Numbered from the stretch's first letter, positions 26,583 to 34,957 are shown. The stretch: 64,000 nucleotides of DNA from Amycolatopsis sp. 195334CR (GCF_017309385.1 NZ_JAFJMJ010000001.1:2604001-2668000); one strand, 5' to 3'. The notes: generated by a model from the letters alone, not told the origin. Program-made: numbers and translations.

Positions 26583-27077
26583 GTGGGGCCGACCTTTGAC
26601 GAGTTCGTGGCGCAGCGACTGGAGCCGTTGCTGCGCTACGCGACGGTGCTCACCTGCGATTCGTACCTCGCGCAGGACGTCGTGCAGGAGTCGCTGCTGC
26701 GGGCCCAGCAGCGTTGGCCGCGGATCGCGGCGACGGGGCAACCGGCCGCGTACGTGAAGCGGATGGTGACCAACGAGTACCTGTCGTGGCGCCGCCGCCG
26801 GGCCAGGACGGACATCTCGCTGTCGCCCGCCGACCTGGAGGCGCTGGGCCGCAGCGACGATCCGGCCAGCGACTACGACGAGCGCGACGCGATGTTGGCC
26901 GGTATCGCCGCGTTGCCCGCCAGACAGCGGGCGGCCGTGGTCCTCCGCTACTACGAGGACTGCTCCGACGCGGAGATCGCGGAACTGCTCGGGTGCCGGG
27001 AAGGCACCGTGCGCAGCCACATCTCGCGGGCGCTGACCACCCTGCGGACCATCGAGCTGGAGACGGAGCCGACATGA
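26583..27077 (+). CDS. SigE-family ECF RNA polymerase sigma factor
   Basis: 164 residues. Region 2: FDEFVAQRLEPLLRYATVL and AQDVVQESLLRAQQRW; region 4: LPARQRAAVVLRYYEDCSDAEIAELLGCREGTVRSHISRAL read in sections, with the SigE-family WPRI motif between. These factors redirect RNA polymerase to stress or envelope genes. GTG 26583 is preferred; a GTG at 26568 lies inside the preceding terminator stem. The stop codon overlaps the next ATG (ATGA), tying its synthesis to a membrane protein that may be its regulator. Confidence 0.85.
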   Translation: MGPTFDEFVAQRLEPLLRYATVLTCDSYLAQDVVQESLLRAQQRWPRIAATGQPAAYVKRMVTNEYLSWRRRRARTDISLSPADLEALGRSDDPASDYDERDAMLAGIAALPARQRAAVVLRYYEDCSDAEIAELLGCREGTVRSHISRALTTLRTIELETEPT

Positions 27078-28063
27078 CCGAGGAGTTGATCAAGGCCGCG
27101 CTGACCAAGCAGGCCGAGCGCGCCCCGCACCCCGGTCCGGTGCTCCACGCCCTGGCCGGTGAGCGGCGGTCGTCGCGGAAATCGCTGGTGGTGGGCCTGG
27201 TCGCGGCGTTGGTGGCGGTACTGGCACTGGGCGCGACGGCCCTGATGGCACCTTCGCAGCCGGAGCCGCCGCCGGTCGGCTTCGCCGAGCGGGAGCTGGC
27301 GGGGTTGCCGATGGGGTACGACCTCGGCTGGCTGCCGGACGGTTACGTCGAAACGGACCGGTCCACCTCGTTCAACCAGGTCGCCACGCGCACGTGGACC
27401 TCGGGCGAATCCACCATCTCGCTGATGGTGCAGTCGCGCCGCGCCCCGGGACTGCGGCCGGTGTGGGTCGACGACATCCTGAACGCCCCGCCGGACCGGA
27501 GGACGACGGTGCGGGGCCAGCCCGGCATGTTCGAGCAGACCGGTGAGGACAACCGGGAGATGTTGAGCTGGCTGCCGAACCCGGACTACCGGGTGAGCGT
27601 GATGCTGTACGCGGTGCCCGAGCCGCAGGGCCTCGCGCAGCGGCTGGCCGATTCGGCGGAGGCGTCCGCGGACGTGCTGACCCCCGAGTTCCAGGTCGGC
27701 CTGCCGCCGGAACGCGTGGAGATCTCGGTGCGCGGCAGCGCGCCGTCGACCGCGACGACCACCGTGAGCGACTTCGGTTATGCCGGGAACTGGCGGGAGT
27801 TCGACGCCACGATCACCGACGCGCCGGCGCCCGGCGGGTACGAGGTGATGGTGCGGGGCGTGCGGGGCACGTTCGTCCCGTTCCAGCCGAAGACCGGCGC
27901 GGCGCTGAGCGTGCCGGTCGGCGAGGCGCGGTGGCTGGTGTTCCGCACGCCGGCGGCCGAGTACGGGGTCCAGGGGCCGGGCTGGGAGTCGGCGCTGGTG
28001 CCGATCGCCGAGCAGGTGGTGCTGAACTCGAAGGTGGACCTGTCGTGGGTGGGCACGCGGTAG
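27074..28063 (+). CDS. single-span membrane protein coupled to the sigma factor (candidate anti-sigma)
   Basis: 329 residues. A cytoplasmic N-terminus of about 36 residues (MTEELIKAALTKQAERAPHP), one helix (about 39-61, LVVGLVAALVAVLALGATAL) and an extracytoplasmic domain of about 265 residues without recognised motifs. The topology and the ATGA overlap with the sigma gene are those of an anti-sigma factor, but the short cytoplasmic part has no zinc-finger HxxxCxxC motif, so it would be a new or minimal type. The outside domain may be the sensor. This is inference from context. Confidence 0.6.
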   Translation: MTEELIKAALTKQAERAPHPGPVLHALAGERRSSRKSLVVGLVAALVAVLALGATALMAPSQPEPPPVGFAERELAGLPMGYDLGWLPDGYVETDRSTSFNQVATRTWTSGESTISLMVQSRRAPGLRPVWVDDILNAPPDRRTTVRGQPGMFEQTGEDNREMLSWLPNPDYRVSVMLYAVPEPQGLAQRLADSAEASADVLTPEFQVGLPPERVEISVRGSAPSTATTTVSDFGYAGNWREFDATITDAPAPGGYEVMVRGVRGTFVPFQPKTGAALSVPVGEARWLVFRTPAAEYGVQGPGWESALVPIAEQVVLNSKVDLSWVGTR

Positions 28064-28104
28064 CGGTTCCCGTTTTTCCAAGCCGTGGTGGGGACAATGG
28101 AGGC

Positions 28105-28428
28105 ATGCCTACCTGGGAAGACGTGGTCGCGCTGGCGAAGCGGTTGCCGGAGGTCGAAGAGTCCACTTCGTACCGGACGCCGTCGCTGAAGGTGGCCGGG
28201 AAGTCGTTCGCGCGGCTGCGCACCGAGGCGGAGGGCGGCCTGGTGCTGATGTGCGAGCTGAGTGAGAAGGAGGCCCTGCTGGCCTCGGGTGACCCGGCGT
28301 TCTACACGACGCCGCACTACGACGGGTACGGCGCGATCCTGGTCGACCTGGCGAAGGTGGCGGAGGACCAGCTGGCTGAGTTGATCTCGGAGGCCTGGCG
28401 CCTGAAGGCTCCCGCGCGCCTGCGGTGA
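28105..28428 (+). CDS. MmcQ/YjbR family protein
   Basis: 107 residues, whole length of the family. Begins WEDVVALAKRLPEVEESTSY, then TPSLKVAGKSFARL and the typical FYTTPHYDGYGAILVDL near the end. The fold resembles DNA-binding double-wing proteins, but a function is not established. ATG 28105 has GACAAT ending 6 nt upstream as a possible leaderless -10; a GGAGG directly before the ATG is too close to work as a ribosome site. Confidence 0.85.
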   Translation: MPTWEDVVALAKRLPEVEESTSYRTPSLKVAGKSFARLRTEAEGGLVLMCELSEKEALLASGDPAFYTTPHYDGYGAILVDLAKVAEDQLAELISEAWRLKAPARLR

Positions 28429-28458
28429 TATTCGGTTTTGGCGGCGCGGCGTGATCGC

Positions 28459-28474
28459 CATACTCGGCCGCATG
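28459..28474 (+). promoter_or_regulatory. leaderless promoter -10 of the methyltransferase gene
   Basis: CATACT (28459-28464) lies 7 nt before ATG 28472, with no ribosome site between them. Confidence 0.45.
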
Positions 28475-29170
28475 GAGTTCGACAGCTTCGATTCGCGGGG
28501 TTACCGCACGGTCGACGTGCGCACGGGTTATGGCCAGTGGGTCAAGACGTACGAGGACACGGTCCAGGACGAGATGGACATCGCGGTGCTCGACGATTTG
28601 AAGGTGCCCCAGTGGTCCCGGGTCACGCGGGCCCTGGACCTCGGTTGTGGCACTGGTCGCACGGGCGCTTGGCTGCGCCGCCACGGGGTCACATCGATCG
28701 ACGGCGTGGACCTGACCCCGGAGATGCTCGAGGCTGCCCGTTTGCGAGGCGCCCACGACACCCTCCGCGAAGGCGACGTCACCAACACGGGGTTGCCGGA
28801 TGAGACCTACGACCTGCTGATCGCCTCCCTGATCGACGAGCACCTGACGGACTTGGGCCCGCTTTACCGGGAGGCATTCCGGGTCGCTGCGCCGGACGCG
28901 CTGTTCGCTTTGGTGGGCTTACACCCGCACTTCATCATGGCGTCGGGCATGCCCACGCACTTCACTACTGCTGATGGCGAGTCCATCGCCATATCCACGA
29001 CGGTGCACCTGATCAGCGACCACGTGTCGGCCGCCTTGTCAGCGGGTTGGCGCCTGGCCGAACTGCGCGAAGCCGTCGTGGATGACCGATGGGTGGCCCT
29101 GAAGCCGAAGTGGGCCAAGTACCGCAACCACCCGGTGTCAGCGGCCTACGTCTTCCACAAGGAGAAGTGA
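28472..29170 (+). CDS. class I SAM-dependent methyltransferase with a TTA codon
   Basis: 232 residues. The SAM-binding motif I is ALDLGCGTGRTGAWL, motif II region IDGVDLTPEML, and motif III GDVTNTGLPDETYDLLIASL. Substrate unknown. Codon use is unlike its neighbours: many T-ending codons (GGT, TGT, GCT, GAT, TTG) and a TTA leucine codon at 28919-28921 (residue 150), the only in-frame TTA I found in an intact gene here. In Streptomyces such codons make expression depend on the bldA tRNA and thus on developmental stage. The codon bias suggests recent acquisition. Confidence 0.8.
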   Translation: MEFDSFDSRGYRTVDVRTGYGQWVKTYEDTVQDEMDIAVLDDLKVPQWSRVTRALDLGCGTGRTGAWLRRHGVTSIDGVDLTPEMLEAARLRGAHDTLREGDVTNTGLPDETYDLLIASLIDEHLTDLGPLYREAFRVAAPDALFALVGLHPHFIMASGMPTHFTTADGESIAISTTVHLISDHVSAALSAGWRLAELREAVVDDRWVALKPKWAKYRNHPVSAAYVFHKEK

Positions 29171-29262
29171 CCGTCCACACCGGACATTCGCACGGGACAC
29201 CGCGGGCGGACACACGTCGACGGGACCGTCACGGCGGTGCTCCTGGCGCTCGGCCTAATGAA

Positions 29263-29303
29263 CAAAAAAGGTCCGGGTCGCAATTCCTGCGACCCAGACC
29301 TTT
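29263..29303 (-). terminator. rho-independent terminator of the tRNA-Gly gene
   Basis: On the minus strand a 15-bp stem (arms 29289-29303 and 29266-29280, one wobble pair) is followed by a run of six T (29268-29263 region). It is the only terminator in the window with a clear T-tract. Confidence 0.85.
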
Positions 29304-29310
29304 CTCATTG

Positions 29311-29381
29311 AGCGGATGACGGGAATCGAACCCGCGTATTCAGCTTGGGAAGCTGATGTTCTACCATTGAACTACATCCGC
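29311..29381 (-). tRNA. tRNA-Gly (anticodon CCC)
   Basis: 71 nt. Acceptor stem GCGGATG pairs with CATCCGC; the D-arm region reads TAGTTCAATGGTAGA, the T-arm GCGGGTTCGATTCCCGT. The anticodon loop is TTCCCAA within the stem TCAGC/GCTGA, giving anticodon CCC for codon GGG. The 3' CCA is not encoded. No integrase or duplicated tRNA end is nearby, so it does not look like an occupied attachment site. Confidence 0.93.
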
Positions 29382-29467
29382 AGTACTCGACCGAGCATAC
29401 ACGGTGCTGATCCCCGCTTCGCTCCGGCCTCCCCGAACCTACCGCCTTGACGCGACCCCCGGCAAGT

Positions 29468-29483
29468 GACAACACTTGTTGTC
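29468..29483. promoter_or_regulatory. palindrome upstream of the MpaB-type oxygenase gene
   Basis: GACAACA-CT-TGTTGTC, perfect 7-bp arms with a 2-nt centre, 18 bp before the GTG start. Probably an operator for a dimeric repressor; no regulator gene is adjacent. Confidence 0.5.
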
Positions 29484-29501
29484 TGAAGGTGGTGAGGGCG
29501 C

Positions 29502-30701
29502 GTGGACGATCCCGAGTTGTTCCGCCAGGGCGGGTTCCGGCTGGCCGCGCGGTTCGCGGACGGCGACATCCGCGGCGACGAGCGGCAGGTCCGCCGCCTG
29601 CGTGAGTTCGCGCAGGCCGAGGACCCGGCCGCCGACGCCGTGGTGGCGATGATGCGTGAACACCCCGAGAAGCGGCCGCTCTTCGAGCAGGCCCTCAGGC
29701 ACGGGATCGAGTCGATCGACGACCCGCCCGAGGCGTTGACCAGGTTCTTCCGGACGGTCGAGGCGACGCCCTACTGGGTCGACCAGGCCCGCATCGAGCG
29801 CGGGGCGCGGGCGATCGTGCGCACCGGGTTGCTCGGGCTCTTCCCGCTCGGCGACATGGCGCTGATGGGCGGCTACCTCGCCTCCCGCGCCACCAAATCG
29901 CTCGTCGGCACCGGCGCCATCGAGCACCAGGCGACAAAACGACTGGTCGAGACGGCGACCTGGTGGATCGAGGTGACCAACCCCGGCGCGCTCAAGCCCG
30001 GCGCCGACGGCTACGCGGCCGCCATCCGCGTGCGGATCGTGCACGCCCACGTCCGCGCGGCGATGAACCGGCGCCCCGACTGGGACTACGCCAACTGGGA
30101 CCGCCCGGTCAACCAGGTGCAGACCACCGGCACGCTCCTGCTCTTCTCCCTGGTCTTCGTGTTCGGCACCCAACTGCTCGGCATCCGGTACACCGCCCGC
30201 GAACGCGCCGACATCCTCCACCTCTGGCGCTACGCCGGCTGGCTCATGGGCATCGACGAGGAACTGCTCCCCGCCGGCGAGCGCGACGCCTGGCGCCTGC
30301 TCTGGCTCCTCGCCGTCACCGAGTTCATCCCCGACGACGACAGCAAGCGGCTCGCCAGGGCGCTGCTCAAGTCACACGAGGACGTCGGCCGCGGCCGTGG
30401 CCCACTGGGCAAGGTGCTCTCCCACGTCTCCGTCCGCGTGCACTCGTCGATCAGCAGGCTGGTGCTGGGCAAGGCCAACGCCGACTTCCTCGAACTGCCC
30501 GACGACCGCATCGCCCAGGGGGCGGTGGTCGCCGCGGCCGGGGCCATCTTCGCGGCCGAGACCGTGCGCCGCTCGGTCCCCGGCCTCACCGCGCTGCAGG
30601 AGCGCATCGGGCAGGTCGAGCGCCGCGCCTACGTCGCCCACCTCGCGAAACTCTTCGAGATCGACGCCACCTACGCCCAGCACATGTCCAGCGCCGCCTG
30701 A
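29502..30701 (+). CDS. oxygenase MpaB family protein (DUF2236)
   Basis: 399 residues. All-alpha protein of the group that includes latex-clearing protein Lcp and fungal MpaB', which bind b-type heme and cleave C=C bonds with oxygen. The conserved region RVRIVHAHVRAAM (about residues 173-185) and the downstream DILHLWRYAGWLMGIDEELLP are typical. Unlike Lcp it has no Tat signal, so it is probably intracellular. One hydrophobic stretch (LLLFSLVFVFGTQLLG) is likely buried. Substrate unknown. GTG start; transcription may be controlled by the palindrome just upstream. Confidence 0.8.
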   Translation: MDDPELFRQGGFRLAARFADGDIRGDERQVRRLREFAQAEDPAADAVVAMMREHPEKRPLFEQALRHGIESIDDPPEALTRFFRTVEATPYWVDQARIERGARAIVRTGLLGLFPLGDMALMGGYLASRATKSLVGTGAIEHQATKRLVETATWWIEVTNPGALKPGADGYAAAIRVRIVHAHVRAAMNRRPDWDYANWDRPVNQVQTTGTLLLFSLVFVFGTQLLGIRYTARERADILHLWRYAGWLMGIDEELLPAGERDAWRLLWLLAVTEFIPDDDSKRLARALLKSHEDVGRGRGPLGKVLSHVSVRVHSSISRLVLGKANADFLELPDDRIAQGAVVAAAGAIFAAETVRRSVPGLTALQERIGQVERRAYVAHLAKLFEIDATYAQHMSSAA

Positions 30702-30707
30702 CCCCCG

Positions 30708-30725
30708 GCTAACCTGGGCCCCGTG
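30708..30725 (+). promoter_or_regulatory. leaderless promoter -10 of dcd
   Basis: A TAACCT hexamer is followed by 7 nt (GGGCCCC) and the GTG start of dcd at 30723, with no ribosome-binding site. Confidence 0.5.
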
Positions 30726-31304
30726 CTGCTCAGTGACCGAGACCTCCGCAAAGACGTCGAATCCGGACGGCTCGGCGTCGACCCGTTCGACCCGTCGATG
30801 CTGCAACCGTCCAGCATCGACGTCCGGCTCGACCGCTTCTTCCGGGTCTTCAACAACACCAAGTACACCCACATCGACCCGCGCCTCCAGCAGGACGAGC
30901 TGACCTCCATGGTGGAGAAGGACGGCGACGAGCCGTTCGTGCTGCACCCCGGTGAGTTCGTGCTCGGCTCCACGTTCGAGAGCTTCAAACTCCCCGACGA
31001 CCTCGCGGGCCGCCTCGAGGGGAAGTCCTCGCTCGGCCGGCTCGGGCTGCTGACCCATTCCACCGCCGGGTTCATCGACCCCGGTTTCACCGGCCACATC
31101 ACCCTCGAACTGTCCAATGTGGCCAACCTGCCGATCACCCTGTGGCCCGGCATGAAGATCGGCCAGATGTGCCTCTTCATGCTGAACAGCCCGGCCGAGC
31201 ACCCGTACGGTTCGGCACAGGCCGGTTCGCGGTACCAGGGCCAGCGCGGCCCCACGCCGAGCCGCGCATACCAGAACTTTCACCGAATCGACACCAAACG
31301 CTGA
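30723..31304 (+). CDS. dcd: dCTP deaminase
   Basis: 193 residues, normal length. Produces dUTP, or dUMP directly in the bifunctional actinobacterial form, for thymidylate synthesis. Sequence marks: [19 protein letters not shown] at the start, [16 protein letters not shown], the active-site block [19 protein letters not shown] and [14 protein letters not shown], and [14 protein letters not shown] at the C-terminus. The length and pattern resemble the mycobacterial bifunctional enzyme, so dUMP formation is likely. GTG start. It stands alone. Confidence 0.93.
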   Translation: MLLSDRDLRKDVESGRLGVDPFDPSMLQPSSIDVRLDRFFRVFNNTKYTHIDPRLQQDELTSMVEKDGDEPFVLHPGEFVLGSTFESFKLPDDLAGRLEGKSSLGRLGLLTHSTAGFIDPGFTGHITLELSNVANLPITLWPGMKIGQMCLFMLNSPAEHPYGSAQAGSRYQGQRGPTPSRAYQNFHRIDTKR

Positions 31305-31372
31305 TCCCGTGTAACGAGTTCCCCCATTCCGGCGAATAGTCGGCAGTATCCACTGGCTCCGATGGGGGTTTC

Positions 31373-33442
31373 GTGCGCAAGGCCGGGCTAGGCGTCGCGT
31401 TGGTGTTGGCACTCGGCGGCCCGGCGGTGTTCGCGGTGACCCCCGCGACGGCCGTCGACCAACCGGGTATCGAGCTGACCAAGGAGGTCGTCGGCGGACC
31501 GTTCCGCACCGGCGACCAGGTCACCTTCCAGCTCACCGTGCGCAACACCGGCGACGTGCCGCTCGCGCGCGTCACGGTGGCGGACCCGCTCACCCCCGAA
31601 TGCGGGCAGAGCCGGGTCGAGCCGCTGGAGCCGGGCGGGGTCTGGGGTTACGGCTGCTTCGCCGCCGCGCCCGCGCAGGACTTCACCAACGTCGCCACGG
31701 TGACCGCCCGCCCGCCGTCCGGGCGCCGCGCGGAGGCCACGGCCAAGGCCCCGGTGGACGTCATCCACCCCAAACTGGACCTGAAGATCAGCGGCCCGGA
31801 ATTGGTGCGCAAGGGCGAGACCGCGCCGTTCACCGTCACGGTCAAGAACACCGGCGACTCCCCGCTGCGCGACGTCACCGTGGCCGACCCGAAGTGCGGC
31901 ACGAAGATCACGAAGCTCGAAGCGAACGCCGAGAAGACCTACAACTGCGAAGTCGAAGCCACCGAGAGCATCGACAAAACGATTCGCGCCAACGGCACCG
32001 ATGGCACCCAACGGCTGGTGCTGGCCTCCGCCGAGCAGCAGCTCACCGTGATCAACCCCGGCCTGACCCTGTCGAAGAAGGCGCTCGGCGGCCCGTACCG
32101 CGAGGGCGACTCCGTGCTCTTCGAGGTCCAGGTGGCCAACACCGGCGACGAGGACCTGGAGAACATCAAGGTCACCGACACGCAGGCGCCCGAGTGCGCG
32201 CGCACGATCAACCTGCTCCTCGCCGGTACCTCCGAGGGCTACCAGTGCGCGATGACCGCCAAGGACGACACCGAGGTCAAAACCGTCGCGAGCACCGTCG
32301 CCACCGACAAGAAGCCGCTGACCAGTGAGGCGAGCGCGCAGGTCGACGTGATCCACCCGGCCATGGAGTTCAGCCACGAAGCCACGCCCACCCAGCTGTA
32401 CCCGGGTGACCCCGTCACCGTCGAGCTCAAGGTGACCAACACCGGTGACGTGCCGCTGACCGGCCTCACCGTGACCGACGACCGCGACCCGTCCTGCGGC
32501 TTCACCGCCGAAACGCTGGCGCCCCAGACGACCGAGACCCGGACGTGCACCTTCGAAGCCGACCAGGACGTGACCAGCACGGCGACGGCCATCGCGACCG
32601 ATCCCCTCGGCGGCCAGCTGGAAGACACCAAGGAAACCAAGGTCGACGTGCTCGGGCCCGGCATCACCGCGAAGCTCGTCGGCCCGGCGAAGCCGGTGAA
32701 CCCCGGCCAGCGGGCCGCACTGGTCGTCCAGGTGACCAACAGCGGTGACGCGGTGCTGACCGACGTCGCCGTCGAGGACCCGCTGACCGGCTGCGCCGCG
32801 ACCATCGGCACACTGCAGCCGGGCCAGGTGCACGACGTGCCCTGCGAGTTCACCATGGCCGACCAGGACGTCGTCTACTTCGTCAAGGTCACCGGCTGGG
32901 ACCCGCTCGGCCAGGAGTTCCGCGCGAAGGACGAGCTGATGCTCCGCTCCGCCAAGCCCGGCGTGGAGCTGACCAAGGACGCCGGCGCGGAGAAGGCGGC
33001 GCCCGGCGCCACCGTCACCTTCACGCTGACCGCGAAGAACACCGGCAACACCGCGCTCGCGCCGGTGGCGGTGACCGATCCCACGCTGGCCGCCTGCGAC
33101 CGGTCGTTCGACCGGCTCGACGCCGGTGAGACGCGTACCTGGACGTGCACCACCCCGGCGCCCAAGAGCGGCGAGCTGAGCAACACGGCGAACGCGAAGG
33201 CGACCCCGGACACCGACGGCAAGGCGGTCGAACTGACCGACTCCGACACCGCGGTGGTGCAGGTCGGCGGCGGTGCGTCGAACCAGTCGGGCGGCAGCGG
33301 GACGCCGAAGCAGACCGCGGCCAAGTCGCTGGCTTCGACCGGCGTGGACGCGGTGCCGACCGTGCTCGGTGGCCTGGGCCTGCTGCTCGCGGGCGCGGCG
33401 CTGGTGCTGGTCTCGCGGCGTGGCCGAAACCACGTGAACTAA
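31373..33442 (+). CDS. secreted cell-wall-anchored protein with six DUF11-type repeats and LAXTG sorting signal
   Basis: 689 residues. Signal peptide ending near TPATA. Six Ig-like repeats of about 100 residues follow, each with a motif such as VTFQLTVRNTGDVPLARVTV and a pair of cysteines some 20 residues apart, giving twelve cysteines that could form one disulphide per repeat. After a Gly/Ser linker the C-terminus has LASTG, a hydrophobic segment and RRGRNHVN: a sortase signal of the LAXTG type, known for class E sortases of actinobacteria. Probably a surface stalk or adhesin. GTG start with GGGGG upstream. Confidence 0.82.
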   Translation: MRKAGLGVALVLALGGPAVFAVTPATAVDQPGIELTKEVVGGPFRTGDQVTFQLTVRNTGDVPLARVTVADPLTPECGQSRVEPLEPGGVWGYGCFAAAPAQDFTNVATVTARPPSGRRAEATAKAPVDVIHPKLDLKISGPELVRKGETAPFTVTVKNTGDSPLRDVTVADPKCGTKITKLEANAEKTYNCEVEATESIDKTIRANGTDGTQRLVLASAEQQLTVINPGLTLSKKALGGPYREGDSVLFEVQVANTGDEDLENIKVTDTQAPECARTINLLLAGTSEGYQCAMTAKDDTEVKTVASTVATDKKPLTSEASAQVDVIHPAMEFSHEATPTQLYPGDPVTVELKVTNTGDVPLTGLTVTDDRDPSCGFTAETLAPQTTETRTCTFEADQDVTSTATAIATDPLGGQLEDTKETKVDVLGPGITAKLVGPAKPVNPGQRAALVVQVTNSGDAVLTDVAVEDPLTGCAATIGTLQPGQVHDVPCEFTMADQDVVYFVKVTGWDPLGQEFRAKDELMLRSAKPGVELTKDAGAEKAAPGATVTFTLTAKNTGNTALAPVAVTDPTLAACDRSFDRLDAGETRTWTCTTPAPKSGELSNTANAKATPDTDGKAVELTDSDTAVVQVGGGASNQSGGSGTPKQTAAKSLASTGVDAVPTVLGGLGLLLAGAALVLVSRRGRNHVN

Positions 33443-33500
33443 ACACCCTCTGCTTTCGTAGGGGTTACATGATCATGCTTTGGTGGTAATTTCCCGGCTC

Positions 33501-34199
33501 GTGCCCGCCGTGAACCCACGCAAGAAGTCACTTTCCGTAGTGCTTGGCGTGCTGATGGGTGGTGCGCTGGCTGCCGGCGGCTACCTGACGCTGGACCAGC
33601 GCGCCCAGGCCGACGTGGCAGCCGGTGAGCAGCGGGCCGCCGACGACCTGAGCGCGTTCCGGGCCGCGCAGCAGACCACGACCACCGCGCCGGTCACCAC
33701 GACCACGCCGCCTTCGTCGTCGACCGCCCCGCCCAGCAGCAGCGAGGCGCCGCCGAGCAGCAGCACCGAGTCGAGCGCGCCCCCGTCGTCGGAGAAGCCG
33801 AAGGAGACCACGAAGGCCAAGCCGGTCGACGGGTCGAAGGGCGCGCAGGTGGTCGCGCTGGTGAACCAGGAGCGCGCCAAGGCGGGCTGCGGTGACGTGG
33901 GCGTGGACGATCGGCTGGTGAAGTCCGCGCAGGCGCACAGCGACGACATGGCGGCGCGCGACTACTTCTCGCACACCTCACCCGAGGGCGTCACCTTCGA
34001 CCAGCGCATCAAGAAGGCGGGCTTCCCGAAGCCGGGCGCGGAGAACATCGCGAAGGGCTCCACCACCGCCGAGCAGACGATGAAGATGTGGATGAACTCC
34101 GATGGCCACCGGCGGAACATCCTCAACTGCGAGCTCACCAAGCTCGGCGTCGGCGTGACCACTGACGGCTGGTACTGGACCCAGAACTTCGGCTACTAG
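33501..34199 (+). CDS. secreted or membrane-anchored CAP-domain protein
   Basis: 232 residues. A basic N-terminus and one hydrophobic segment (about 10-30) anchor or export the protein. Residues 55-110 are a Thr/Ser/Pro-rich wall-spanning linker (TTTTAPVTTTTPPSSS). The C-terminal 115 residues are a CAP (SCP/PR1) domain: VVALVNQERAKAGC, HSDDMAARDYFSHTSPEG, GAENIAKG and MNSDGHRRNILN with the active-site-like His residues, ending WYWTQNFGY. Function in bacteria is unclear. TAATTT ends 8 nt before GTG 33501; a GTG three codons later is also possible. Confidence 0.8.
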   Translation: MPAVNPRKKSLSVVLGVLMGGALAAGGYLTLDQRAQADVAAGEQRAADDLSAFRAAQQTTTTAPVTTTTPPSSSTAPPSSSEAPPSSSTESSAPPSSEKPKETTKAKPVDGSKGAQVVALVNQERAKAGCGDVGVDDRLVKSAQAHSDDMAARDYFSHTSPEGVTFDQRIKKAGFPKPGAENIAKGSTTAEQTMKMWMNSDGHRRNILNCELTKLGVGVTTDGWYWTQNFGY

Positions 34200-34957
34200 A
34201 ACTCCCCGTGCCGACCGGCCCCGGCGCTGAAGCGCTGTGCGCCCTCCAGCGCGTCCGTGGACAGCGAAGTGAAGCCGTGCCGCAGTTCGCCCGCCATGGC
34301 GTCGGCCTCGGACAGGCCCTCCTGCTCCAGCACCGACAGCCGGTCCTCGCGCAGGCAGGTCTGCGGGAAGGCGGCGATCTGCGCGGCCAGCCGCTCCGCC
34401 TCCGCCCGTGACTGTCCACTGGGGACGACCCGGTTGACCAGTCCCATCCGCCGCGCCTCCTCGGCGGGCACGCCGCGGCCGGTCAGGATGAGGTCCATCG
34501 CGTTGCTGGTGCCGATCAACCGCGGCAGCCGCACCGTGCCGCCGTCGATCAGCGGCACGCCCCACCGGCGGCAGTAGACGCCGAACACCGCGTCCTCCTC
34601 GGCCACCCGCAGGTCGCACCAGATCGCCAGCTCCAGCCCGCCCGCCACGGCGTGCCCGGCGACCGCGGCCACCACCGGCTTGCTCAACCGCATCCGAGTC
34701 GGGCCCATCGGTCCGTCGCCGTCCTCGGTGACCTGGTTGCCGTCGGCGGTGCCGATGGCCTTCAGGTCCGCGCCGGCGCAGAACGTGCCGCCCTCGCCCC
34801 ACAGGACCGCCACGTGCGCGCCGGGATCGGCGTCGAACGCGCGGAACGCCTCGGCCAACGCGGCCGCGGTCGGCCCGTCGACCGCGTTCCGCTTGTCCGG
34901 CCTGGACAGGATGATCGTGGTGACCGGCCCGGTCGACTCGGTCCGAACGGCGTTCAT
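34196..34957 (-). CDS. crotonase/enoyl-CoA hydratase family protein
   Basis: 253 residues. Oxyanion-hole motifs are present (GTFCAGADLKAI, GHAVAGGLELAIWCDL). The first catalytic Glu of the hydratase pair is kept in GGLE, but 20 residues on, where hydratases have the second Glu, this protein has Cys (GVYCRRWGVP). It may therefore catalyse another crotonase reaction. Last gene of a minus-strand operon: TetR, AidB-like dehydrogenase, this gene, with its ATG overlapping the dehydrogenase stop (ATGA). Its 3' end overlaps the convergent CAP-protein gene by 4 bp. Confidence 0.82.
   Translation of the reverse strand: MNAVRTESTGPVTTIILSRPDKRNAVDGPTAAALAEAFRAFDADPGAHVAVLWGEGGTFCAGADLKAIGTADGNQVTEDGDGPMGPTRMRLSKPVVAAVAGHAVAGGLELAIWCDLRVAEEDAVFGVYCRRWGVPLIDGGTVRLPRLIGTSNAMDLILTGRGVPAEEARRMGLVNRVVPSGQSRAEAERLAAQIAAFPQTCLREDRLSVLEQEGLSEADAMAGELRHGFTSLSTDALEGAQRFSAGAGRHGEF

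Noticed and set aside
29311..29381. tRNA-Gly as an integration site for a mobile element
   Set aside because: No integrase, no duplicated tRNA end and no break in gene type on either side.
31321..31369. Riboswitch-like leader before the cell-wall repeat protein (CCCCCAT pairing with ATGGGGG)
   Set aside because: Only one 7-bp helix is visible and no conserved core of the c-di-AMP or other known riboswitch classes can be recognised.
33700..33830. Tandem DNA repeat in the Ser/Thr/Pro linker of the CAP protein
   Set aside because: Low-complexity coding for a wall-spanning linker explains it; units are irregular.
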